In this document: positions 54,418 to 64,000 of the stretch, in pieces
Layout of the letters: the number at the start of each line of letters is the position of its first letter
How positions within the stretch are numbered: the first letter of the stretch is position 1
Assembly: GCF_010820565.1 (NCBI RefSeq)
Contig: NZ_JAAIJQ010000004.1
Location: forward strand, 62,001-126,000
DNA: 64,000 nucleotides
Origin: Thiorhodococcus minor
GTDB lineage: Bacteria; Pseudomonadota; Gammaproteobacteria; Chromatiales; Chromatiaceae
Reading direction: 5' to 3'
Notes under the pieces: model-generated
The model's input: only the letters and a program-made list of their open reading frames with translations
Database searches by the model: none
Told to the model about the DNA's origin: nothing
Made by a program: the position numbers and the translations under genes

Positions 54418-55373
54418 TGAAATTCTCCCGCATTCTCGGGACCGGCAGTTATCTGCCCGCCCGGGTGATGACGAACGCCGATCTCGAATCCATCGTCGAC
54501 ACCACGGACGCTTGGATTCGCGAGCGTACGGGGATCGAGAGTCGGCACCTGGTCGCCGACGACGAGACGTGCTGCGACTTGGCCGAGGTTGCTTCCTGGC
54601 GAGCCCTGGAGTCGGCTGGCCTGAGGCCGTCCGATATCGATCTCATCCTGGTCGCCACGACGACGCCGGATCAGTTCTTCCCGAGCACCGCATGCCTCCT
54701 GCAGCAGCGCCTGGACATCCATGGCTGTCCTGCCTTCGACCTGCAGGCCGTGTGCGCGGGATTCGTCTACGCTATGGACGTGGCCGACAAGTACATCCGT
54801 ACAGGTGCGGCGAAGCACGTGCTCGTCGTCGGCTCGGAGACCTTCTCCCGGGTGCTCGACTGGTCCGACCGCGCGACCTGCGTCCTCTTCGGGGACGGTG
54901 CCGGCGCGGTCGTGATCGGTGCCGCTGATGAGCCTGGCATCATCTCCACCCACATCCACGCCGATGGTACCTACAAGGATCTCCTGCAGATTCCAGGCGG
55001 TCATGGCAATGGCCGGCCCGATGCGGCCTTCGTGGAGATGCGTGGCAACGAAGTCTTCAGGTTCGCAGTGACCACGCTCGGCCGGATCGTCGATGAGACG
55101 CTCGAGGCCAATGGGATGACGCGTGACGATATCGATTGGCTGATACCGCACCAGGCGAATATCCGCATCATCCAAGCAACTGCGCGCAAGCTGGATCTGC
55201 CCATGGATCGCGTTGTCGTTACCGTGCAGGAGCATGGCAACACCTCGTCCGCGTCGATCCCGCTCGCGCTGGATCAGGCCGTGCGGGATGGGCGCGTCAA
55301 GCGTGGCGAGACAATCCTCATGGAGGCCTTCGGCGGCGGCTTCACCTGGGGCTCGGTGCTGGCCAAGTACTAG
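54417..55373 (+). CDS. fabH: 3-oxoacyl-ACP synthase III
   Basis: A 318-residue KAS III that starts fatty-acid synthesis by condensing acetyl-CoA with malonyl-ACP. The active-site Cys is in LQAVCAGFVYAMD, the His in IPHQANIRI and the Asn in EHGNTSSAS, the expected Cys-His-Asn triad. C-terminal EAFGGGFTWGSVL is also conserved. It directly follows plsX. Confidence 0.97.
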   Translation: MKFSRILGTGSYLPARVMTNADLESIVDTTDAWIRERTGIESRHLVADDETCCDLAEVASWRALESAGLRPSDIDLILVATTTPDQFFPSTACLLQQRLDIHGCPAFDLQAVCAGFVYAMDVADKYIRTGAAKHVLVVGSETFSRVLDWSDRATCVLFGDGAGAVVIGAADEPGIISTHIHADGTYKDLLQIPGGHGNGRPDAAFVEMRGNEVFRFAVTTLGRIVDETLEANGMTRDDIDWLIPHQANIRIIQATARKLDLPMDRVVVTVQEHGNTSSASIPLALDQAVRDGRVKRGETILMEAFGGGFTWGSVLAKY

Positions 55374-55444
55374 CCAAGTACCAGTCAGGGGCCAAGCACG
55401 AATAAGAACATAGAAACCAATTCAACGAATCACCGCTCCTTCCC

Positions 55445-56389
55445 ATGTCTCAACAACTCGCAGTCTTTTTCCCTGGGCAGGGCTCCCAGTCCCTTGGCAT
55501 GCTCGACGCCCTCGGCGAAACCCATCCCAGCGTCAAGCAGACCTTCGAAGAAGCGTCTGACGCGCTGGGCAAGGATCTCTGGAGCCTAGTCAGTCAAGGG
55601 CCGAAAGAAGATCTGGACCGCACCGAGAATACGCAGCCGGCGATGCTCGCCGCGGGTGTGGCCGTGTGGCGTGTCTGGCAAGAGGCCGGTGGGCGTCCCG
55701 CGACCCAAATGGCTGGCCACAGCCTGGGTGAGTATGCGGCCTTGGTGGCTTCCGGGGCCATGAGCTTCGCCGACGGCGTCCGCTTGGCGGCCGATCGTGC
55801 GCGCTTCATGCAAGCGGCCGTTCCCGAGGGAGAGGGCGCCATGGCGGCCATCCTCGGCTTGGCTGACGATCAGGTCGTTTCGATCTGTGGCGAGCAGGCC
55901 CAAGGTGAGGTGCTCTCGGCGGTCAACTTCAACTCCCCAGGCCAGGTCGTGATTGCCGGCAGTGCCGGAGCGGTCGCGCGTGCCATTGACGCGGCGAAGG
56001 CAGCGGGTGCCAAACGCGCCCTACCGCTTCCCGTCAGCGTACCCTCGCACTGCGCCTTGATGAAGCCTGCCGCTGAGCAGTTGGCCGAGCGCCTGGCGGA
56101 TGTCGCACTGGCACTTCCCAGTGTTCCAGTGATCCACAACGTTAGCGTGACGGCGGCGGATAGTGTCGAGACCCTCCGTGACATGCTCGTGCAGCAGCTC
56201 TACAGTCCGGTGCGCTGGGTGGAGACGGTCGAGGGTGTCGCATCACAAGGTGTCGCGACAGCATTGGAATGCGGCCCGGGCAAGGTACTTGCCGGGCTCT
56301 GTAAACGAATCGCGAAAGACATGACCACGCTGCCGGTCTTCGATCCAAAGACGCTCGAGGCGGCAATAGAGGCAACTGCACATGCTTAA
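55445..56389 (+). CDS. fabD: Malonyl-CoA:ACP transacylase
   Basis: A 314-residue FabD that loads malonate onto ACP. Catalytic Ser is in the motif AGHSLGEYAALV; the oxyanion FPGQGSQ block is at the N-terminus; PVSVPSHCALM supplies the catalytic His. Its stop overlaps the fabG start by eight bases. Confidence 0.97.
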   Translation: MSQQLAVFFPGQGSQSLGMLDALGETHPSVKQTFEEASDALGKDLWSLVSQGPKEDLDRTENTQPAMLAAGVAVWRVWQEAGGRPATQMAGHSLGEYAALVASGAMSFADGVRLAADRARFMQAAVPEGEGAMAAILGLADDQVVSICGEQAQGEVLSAVNFNSPGQVVIAGSAGAVARAIDAAKAAGAKRALPLPVSVPSHCALMKPAAEQLAERLADVALALPSVPVIHNVSVTAADSVETLRDMLVQQLYSPVRWVETVEGVASQGVATALECGPGKVLAGLCKRIAKDMTTLPVFDPKTLEAAIEATAHA

Positions 56390-57122
56390 GGGTGAAATTG
56401 CACTGGTCACGGGTGCATCGCGCGGTATCGGTCGCGCAATCGCGTTGGGGCTCGCGGAGCAGGGCGCCACTGTCGCCGGCACGGCAACGACCGAGGCCGG
56501 CGCGGAAGGGATCGAAAAGGCCCTTGGCGACGCTGGCTATCAGGGCATCGGCCTAGTGCTGAACGTCGGCGATCCGGCCTCCATCGAGGCGGCCGTGAAG
56601 GCGCTCAATGAGCGGCTCGGCGCGCCCACGATTCTCGTCAACAACGCCGGCATCACCCGCGACAACCTGCTCATGCGTATGAAAGACGACGAATGGGATG
56701 CGGTGATCAACACCAATCTCACCTCGATCTACCGTCTGTCGAAGGCTTGCCTGCGCGGCATGAGCAAGGCCAGGAAGGGGCGCATCATCAACATCGCTTC
56801 GGTCGTCGGCGCCATGGGCAACGCCGGGCAAACCAACTATGCGGCGGCGAAAGCGGGCATGATGGGCTTCACCAAGTCCTTGGCGCGTGAAGTCGGCTCG
56901 CGCTCAATCACCGTCAACTGCGTCGCACCTGGCTTCATCGACACCGACATGACGCGCGAGCTGGCGGATGCGCAGCGCGACGCCCTGCTGTCGGCGATTC
57001 CCTTGGCCCGACTCGGCCAGCCGGAGGAGATCGCCAGTGCGGTCGTTTTCCTGGCGTCTCCGGGCGGTGCCTATATCACGGGCGAGACGATCCACGTCAA
57101 CGGCGGCATGCACATGGCGTGA
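56382..57122 (+). CDS. fabG: 3-oxoacyl-ACP reductase
   Basis: A 246-residue short-chain dehydrogenase that uses NADPH to reduce beta-ketoacyl-ACP. The cofactor motif is TGASRGIGRAIA, with NNAGIT, the catalytic Ser in INIASVVG and the Tyr-Lys pair in QTNYAAAKAGMMG. The C-terminus GETIHVNGGMHMA is typical of FabG. Confidence 0.97.
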   Translation: MLKGEIALVTGASRGIGRAIALGLAEQGATVAGTATTEAGAEGIEKALGDAGYQGIGLVLNVGDPASIEAAVKALNERLGAPTILVNNAGITRDNLLMRMKDDEWDAVINTNLTSIYRLSKACLRGMSKARKGRIINIASVVGAMGNAGQTNYAAAKAGMMGFTKSLAREVGSRSITVNCVAPGFIDTDMTRELADAQRDALLSAIPLARLGQPEEIASAVVFLASPGGAYITGETIHVNGGMHMA

Positions 57123-57217
57123 CGCCCGCGCGGCGCAAAGAATTGCACTTCAAAATCAGTAGTTTGTGTGAGGTCTGATGAGTCCGATCTCGGCTTTCAT
57201 CGGGCCTCGTTTGTCAC

Positions 57218-57246
57218 TAGAATACGCCGTGGCCCAGCGAGGGCCA
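57218..57246 (+). promoter_or_regulatory. Candidate acpP promoter element and leader hairpin
   Basis: TAGAAT (57218-57223) could be a -10 box; its -35 partner is poor. It is followed by a 6-bp hairpin TGGCCC-AGCGA-GGGCCA (57230-57246) in the acpP leader. A separate acpP promoter is common because ACP is needed in large amounts. Confidence 0.3.
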
Positions 57247-57274
57247 ATTCTTGTTATCCGGAGGAATTAATCCT

Positions 57275-57511
57275 ATGAGCAGCGTTGTAGATCGAGTTCG
57301 CAAAATCGTCGTCGAGCAGCTGGGCGTCAAAGAAGAGGAAGTGACCCCAGAGGCGTCTTTCGTCGACGATCTGGGCGCGGACTCCCTCGACACCGTCGAA
57401 TTGGTCATGGCCCTCGAAGAGGAGTTCGAGACCGAGATCCCCGACGAAGATGCCGAGAAGATCACCACGGTCCAGCAGGCTATCGATTACATCAACGCGC
57501 ATCAGGGCTGA
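57275..57511 (+). CDS. acpP: Acyl carrier protein
   Basis: A 78-residue ACP with the phosphopantetheine attachment Ser in [21 protein letters not shown], which is near-identical to the E. coli protein in that segment. Strong ribosome binding site CGGAGGA precedes ATG 57275. A 152-bp gap before it is the largest in the fab cluster. Confidence 0.99.
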   Translation: MSSVVDRVRKIVVEQLGVKEEEVTPEASFVDDLGADSLDTVELVMALEEEFETEIPDEDAEKITTVQQAIDYINAHQG

Positions 57512-57610
57512 TCACGGCCTGGAGAATCCTAGAGACGCGATGCGTCCACTACGGGTGGCGACGCGCTAAGGGCTCGTCGAATGTGGCGTTCTGAACGACA
57601 GAGGTAAGTA

Positions 57611-58849
57611 ATGGCAGGCAGAAGGGTAGTAGTCACCGGATTGGGTCTTGTGGCGCCGGTAGGGCTCGACGTTAAGTCCGGGTGGGACAACATCCTCGCC
57701 GGCAAGAGCGGAATCAAACCGATCACCCATTTCGATATCGAGCCGTTCAGTACGCGCTTCGGCGGTCCGATCTATGGCTTTGATCCGACTCCGTACGTCT
57801 CGGAGAAGGAAGCCAAGAAGATGGACAAGTTCATCCATTACGGACTGGCGGCCGGATGCCAGGCCATCGAGGACTCAGGTCTCGTGGTCGACGAGTCCAA
57901 CTGCCGTCGTATCGGTGTCGCCATCGGCTCAGGTATCGGTGGTATCAGTGGTATCGAGAGCAACTACGAGTCCTACCGTCAAAAGGGGCCGCGTCGCATC
58001 TCGCCCTTCTTCGTGCCCGCGAACATCATCAACATGGTGGCGGGCAATCTCTCGATCAAGTTCGGGCTCAAGGGTCCCAACTATTCCATCGTGTCCGCCT
58101 GCAGCACGGGTGCACACAACATCGGCGAGGCGGCCATCATGATCCGTCACGGCTATGTGGACGTGATGATCGCCGGTGGCGCCGAGATGGCGACCTCTCC
58201 CGTCGGGCTTGGTGGCTTCGCGGCCGCGCGTGCGCTGTCGACGCGCAATGACGACCCCGAGGGCGCGAGCCGCCCCTTCGACAAGGACCGCGACGGCTTC
58301 GTCCTGAGCGATGGTGCCGGCGTGGTGGTGCTCGAGGAGTACGAGCGCGCCAAGGCGCGCGGCGCGACCATCTATGCCGAGCTCGTGGGTGTGGGCATGA
58401 ACTCCGACGCCTACCATATGACGGCGCCCTCCGAAGACGGTGAAGGAGCGGCGAACTGCATGCTGCAGGCCCTGAACGACGCGGGCGTCAACTTCGAGCA
58501 GGTGAGCTACGTCAACGCACACGGCACCTCGACACCTGCTGGCGACGTCGCCGAGACCCGCGCCGTCAAGCGCGCCTTTGGCGATCATGCCTACAAGCTC
58601 GCCGTCAGCTCGACCAAATCCATGACAGGACACATGCTCGGTGCTGCTGGCGGTGCCGAGGCGATCTTCACCATCCTGGCGATTCGCGATCAGACCGCGC
58701 CGCCGACCATCAACTACCAGACGCCAGACCCTGACTGCGACCTGGACTGCGTTCCCAACACCGCCCGCGAGATGGCGATCGACGTCGCAATCTCCAATTC
58801 CTTCGGATTCGGCGGCACGAACGGCACGCTCGTCTTCCGCAAAGCCTAG
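57611..58849 (+). CDS. fabF: 3-oxoacyl-ACP synthase II
   Basis: A 412-residue KAS II elongation enzyme. Catalytic Cys is in [12 protein letters not shown]; the two His residues are in [11 protein letters not shown] and [12 protein letters not shown]. The N-terminus [15 protein letters not shown] and C-terminus [14 protein letters not shown] are typical. ATG at 57611. Confidence 0.98.
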   Translation: MAGRRVVVTGLGLVAPVGLDVKSGWDNILAGKSGIKPITHFDIEPFSTRFGGPIYGFDPTPYVSEKEAKKMDKFIHYGLAAGCQAIEDSGLVVDESNCRRIGVAIGSGIGGISGIESNYESYRQKGPRRISPFFVPANIINMVAGNLSIKFGLKGPNYSIVSACSTGAHNIGEAAIMIRHGYVDVMIAGGAEMATSPVGLGGFAAARALSTRNDDPEGASRPFDKDRDGFVLSDGAGVVVLEEYERAKARGATIYAELVGVGMNSDAYHMTAPSEDGEGAANCMLQALNDAGVNFEQVSYVNAHGTSTPAGDVAETRAVKRAFGDHAYKLAVSSTKSMTGHMLGAAGGAEAIFTILAIRDQTAPPTINYQTPDPDCDLDCVPNTAREMAIDVAISNSFGFGGTNGTLVFRKA

Positions 58850-58947
58850 CTCTTTGCCGGAGTGATCCGCTGAAGGCGGCGCACGCTGGGACCCAGACAG
58901 CCGGGGGCGCTTCGGCTGTCTCTTCGGGGACGCCGAGCCGTATCCTG

Positions 58948-59763
58948 GTGAATGGCGAGCAGGTGGCAGAGCACCTGCCGCTACTGGATCGCGGCCTGCA
59001 TTATGGCGACGGCCTGTTCGAGACCGTCCGCCTCCACCAGGGCCGCCTCTGCCAATGGCAGCGGCACCTCGACCGGCTCTTGCTGGGCGCCGAGCGTCTC
59101 GGGATCCCCGCGCCCGATTCCGGCGTGCTGCGCGCCGAGGGGTTGCGGGCGGCGGATGGGCTGAGCGAGGGTGTGCTCAAGCTGATTCTGTCGCGTGGTG
59201 CCGGCGGTCGTGGCTATCGCCCCCCGGCGTCGCCCGATCCTGTGCGGATTTGTCTCAGCTATCCGGCGCCGGCCGCCGCCTCGGAAGACTGGCGTCGGGG
59301 TGTCGCCGTCCGCTATTGTCGAGCCCCAGCGTCGATCAACCCGATCCTGGCCGGGATCAAGCATCTCAATCGGCTGGACTCGGTGCTCGCGCGTCTGGAG
59401 TGGGATGATGCCGCCGTCGCCGAAGGCTTGATGCTGGACCCATTCGGGAGCATCGTCGGGGGGACCATGACGAACCTCTTCGTCTGGGATGGTGCCCGCC
59501 TCATCTCGCCCTTACTGGATCGCTGCGGGATCGCTGGCACGGTTCGCGGGCTGACGCTGGGCTTGGCCGCGACCATGGGAATCGAATGCCTCGTGATGCG
59601 CATCGAGCCGGCGGACCTGCGCGTCGCCGCCGGCCTCTTCCTGACCAACGCCATCATTGGTGTGTGGCCCGTGCGCGAGCTGGACGGAAGGCCGTTCGAT
59701 CTTGCGGAGCTACCCTGGGACCTCATTGAATCTGTCTACGACGCGGCGCGCGACTCTGGATAG
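58948..59763 (+). CDS. pabC: Aminodeoxychorismate lyase
   Basis: A 271-residue PLP enzyme of fold type IV that releases pyruvate from aminodeoxychorismate to give 4-aminobenzoate for folate. The start region LLDRGLHYGDGLFETVRLHQG, the PLP lysine in AGIKHLNRLDSVLARLEW, and GGTMTNLFVWDG fit PabC. The only usable start is GTG 58948; the codons before it (SRIL) continue the expected beta strand of the family without an ATG, so the N-terminus is uncertain. It lies between fabF and mltG, the usual order. Confidence 0.93.
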   Translation: MNGEQVAEHLPLLDRGLHYGDGLFETVRLHQGRLCQWQRHLDRLLLGAERLGIPAPDSGVLRAEGLRAADGLSEGVLKLILSRGAGGRGYRPPASPDPVRICLSYPAPAAASEDWRRGVAVRYCRAPASINPILAGIKHLNRLDSVLARLEWDDAAVAEGLMLDPFGSIVGGTMTNLFVWDGARLISPLLDRCGIAGTVRGLTLGLAATMGIECLVMRIEPADLRVAAGLFLTNAIIGVWPVRELDGRPFDLAELPWDLIESVYDAARDSG

Positions 59764-59772
59764 GCCACGGCG

Positions 59773-62478
<2,706 letters not shown>

Positions 62479-62481
62479 GCC

Positions 62482-62853
62482 ATGAGCACTCCCATGGGTC
62501 CACTCGGTGGGCTGGGTGGTCAACAACGGATTCTGAGCTTCGCCATCAAGGACAAGAGTGCCCTCTACGCCTCCTTCATGCCCTTCATCAAGAATGGCGG
62601 GCTCTTCATCCCGACGACCAAGAAGTACCAGCTCGGCGACGAGATCTTCCTGCTGCTCCAGCTGATGGAGGAGCCGGATCGCATCCCGGTCGCCGGAAAG
62701 GTGGTCTGGATCACGCCGGCCGGGGCGGAGGGCAACCGCTCGATCGGGGTCGGCGTCCAGTTCAGCGAGCAGGACAAGGGCGCCGCCCGCAGCAAGATCG
62801 AGGGCTATCTCGCCGGAGCGCTGGGCTCCGAGCGACCCACACACACCATGTAG
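62482..62853 (+). CDS. pilZ: Type IV pilus PilZ protein
   Basis: A 123-residue PilZ domain protein of the atypical kind. The domain core GGLFIPTTKKYQLGDEIFLLLQL and VAGKVVWITPAG, then IGVGVQFSEQD, are clear, but the N-terminal RxxxR c-di-GMP-binding motif is absent (RILSFAIKDKSALYASF). That matches Pseudomonas/Xanthomonas PilZ, which instead binds PilB and FimX to control pilus assembly. It occupies the conserved slot between holB and tatD, three bases after holB. Confidence 0.94.
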   Translation: MSTPMGPLGGLGGQQRILSFAIKDKSALYASFMPFIKNGGLFIPTTKKYQLGDEIFLLLQLMEEPDRIPVAGKVVWITPAGAEGNRSIGVGVQFSEQDKGAARSKIEGYLAGALGSERPTHTM

Positions 62854-62861
62854 CTGGCCAG

Positions 62862-63638
62862 ATGCTGATCGATTCCCACTGCCACCTGGACCGAGTGGAT
62901 CTCAAGCGTTACGACGAGGATTTCGACCGCATGATGCAGGCGAGCGCCGAGGCCGGCGTCACGCGTATGCTGTGCGTCTCGATCGACCTCGAGCACTATC
63001 CGGCCATGCGCGAGCTGGTCGAGCCTTATGCCCAGGTGGACGTGTCCGTGGGCGTCCATCCCAGCGAGGAAGGCCGGCGCGAGCCGAGCCTCGAAGCACT
63101 GGTGGAGCTTGCAGCGGATCCGCGCAACGTGGCGATCGGCGAGACGGGGCTGGACTGCTACCGTAGCTCCGGCGAAGACATCGGTTGGCAGCAAGCGCGT
63201 TTTCGCACCCATATCGCCGCCGCGCGGGCCTGCGGCAAGCCGCTGATCATCCATACGCGAAACGCGCGCGAAGACACCATCCGCATCCTGAAAGAGGAGG
63301 GTGCCGCCGAGGTCGGTGGTGTGCTGCACTGCTTCACCGAGGATTGGGAGACCGCGAAGCAGGGCCTGGACTTGGGCTTCTATGTCTCCTTCTCGGGCAT
63401 CGTGACGTTCAAGAATGCCGCTGAGCTGCGCGAGGTGGCACGTCAGGTGCCGAACGACCGGCTCCTGATCGAGACCGACTCTCCCTACCTCGCACCCGTC
63501 CCGCATCGCGGCAAGCCCAACGAGCCCAGACTCGTCGGGCACGTGGCGGAGTGCATCGGAGAGGTGCGCGGCATGGCACCTGAAGCGGTTGCCGAGGTCA
63601 CGGCTGAGAACTATCTGAGGCTCTTCCGCCGCGCCTGA
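62862..63638 (+). CDS. ycfH: TatD family metal-dependent hydrolase (YcfH type)
   Basis: A 258-residue TatD-family nuclease/hydrolase. Metal ligands: H6 and H8 in DSHCHLD, the Glu in AIGETGLDCY, His in LIIHTRNA, His in GVLHCFTED and Asp in IETDSPYLAP. The position after holB-pilZ fits YcfH, a D-aminoacyl/DNase-like member; exact activity not proven. ATG at 62862. Confidence 0.93.
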   Translation: MLIDSHCHLDRVDLKRYDEDFDRMMQASAEAGVTRMLCVSIDLEHYPAMRELVEPYAQVDVSVGVHPSEEGRREPSLEALVELAADPRNVAIGETGLDCYRSSGEDIGWQQARFRTHIAAARACGKPLIIHTRNAREDTIRILKEEGAAEVGGVLHCFTEDWETAKQGLDLGFYVSFSGIVTFKNAAELREVARQVPNDRLLIETDSPYLAPVPHRGKPNEPRLVGHVAECIGEVRGMAPEAVAEVTAENYLRLFRRA

Positions 63639-63657
63639 GGAGGGCTGCCGTCGGCAG

Positions 63658-64000
63658 CTACTTGGACTTCCCGTTCTTCTTCTTGTCGCTGGCGTCTTCG
63701 TCCTTCTTCTCCATCTCCTCCACCCGCTTCTCGCCGCAGGGCAGATAGCCGGCGATCGGCTGCGCATCCTGCTTCAGGGCCTCGGTCAGGGTGTCGCAGA
63801 TGGTGCTGAGGACCTTAATACGCGCGTAGGGCTTGTCATTGCCCTCCACAAGCGTCCAAGCCGAGTGCTGTGTGCTGGTGCGCACCACCATCTCGTTGAC
63901 GGCCTCTTTGTACTGAGGCCACTTCTCGCGGTTCCGCCAATCCTCGTCCGTGATCTTGTACTGCTTGTAGGGCACGTTCTCGCGATCCTTGAAACGCTGG
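63658..64000 (-). CDS. Polyphosphate kinase 2 family protein, 3' part
   Basis: The C-terminal 113 or so residues of a PPK2 family enzyme, transcribed from the right edge toward its stop at 63658-63660. Recognisable segments are KQYKITDEDWRNREKWPQY, VNEMVVRTSTQHSAWTLVEG and ARIKVLSTICDTL, which match the end of PPK2 catalytic domains. A charged Lys/Asp/Glu tail (EKKDEDASDKKKNGKSK) ends it. PPK2 enzymes phosphorylate nucleotides using polyphosphate, or the reverse. The kinase P-loop lies outside the window, so the subclass cannot be told. Confidence 0.88.
   Translation of the reverse strand, partial: QRFKDRENVPYKQYKITDEDWRNREKWPQYKEAVNEMVVRTSTQHSAWTLVEGNDKPYARIKVLSTICDTLTEALKQDAQPIAGYLPCGEKRVEEMEKKDEDASDKKKNGKSK

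Overview
This 64 kb stretch of high-GC chromosome most resembles a gammaproteobacterium of the purple sulfur bacterial type (order Chromatiales). The support is indirect: the core gene orders are gammaproteobacterial (yceD-rpmF-plsX-fabHDG-acpP-fabF-pabC-mltG-tmk-holB-pilZ-tatD; divergent epmB/efp-epmA). A BLUF blue-light sensor is present, as are dispersed short repeats of the REP and GCAAAG-heptad kinds. No photosynthesis or sulfur-oxidation gene lies in the window, so the lineage is an inference. I saw no rRNA, tRNA, CRISPR array, prophage or intact insertion sequence.

Layout. 1-2207 (+): 3' end of parE, then a FIST sensor gene. 2309-10280 (-): a 1205-residue protein joining an AmiC-like ligand-binding domain, two PAS domains, GGDEF, EAL and a C-terminal BLUF domain; then yceH, tmcA, an exported pcm and a ten-cysteine protein. 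10281-11700: gene-poor, with a string of hairpins and one gene fragment. 11709-14489 (-): nadA and a dynamin-like GTPase. 15001-21895 (+): an RND adaptor and pump (the pump has a histone H1-like cytoplasmic tail) and two envelope proteins. 22045-24378 (+): ParA-like ATPase, Met-rich membrane protein and 5'-nucleotidase. 24532-30381: a small exopolysaccharide locus (Wza-type lipoprotein, outer-membrane barrel) facing a GspA-like ATPase fused to an OmpA domain, then a low-GC spacer with an ATCT microsatellite and a small secreted protein.

30547-35397: FimX-like c-di-GMP receptor, then epmB divergent from efp-epmA. 35420-42298: DUF4139 protein, DUF2189 membrane protein, an iron-sulfur protein with two CDGSH centres, two SPFH proteins and a HAD phosphatase. 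42434-49760: a MoxR/Bat operon (MoxR, DUF58, DUF4381, BatA, a BatB-BatC fusion with a polyglutamine tract, BatD). 49785-52474: folK, an orphan FixJ-type regulator and a repeat-rich gap. 52475-63638: the fatty-acid/cell-envelope operon, ending with pilZ and tatD. The 3' part of a PPK2 gene runs off the right edge on the minus strand.

How the genes may work together. Three c-di-GMP components are present: the BLUF/ligand-gated GGDEF-EAL protein as a possible source or sink, the degenerate FimX-like protein as receptor, and PilZ, which in Pseudomonas and Xanthomonas works with FimX and PilB in type IV pilus control. The exopolysaccharide locus could be a further output. The most unusual items are the AmiC-PAS-PAS-GGDEF-EAL-BLUF protein, the GspA-OmpA fusion ATPase, the RND pump with a lysine/alanine tail, and the ParA/Met-rich/5'-nucleotidase block.
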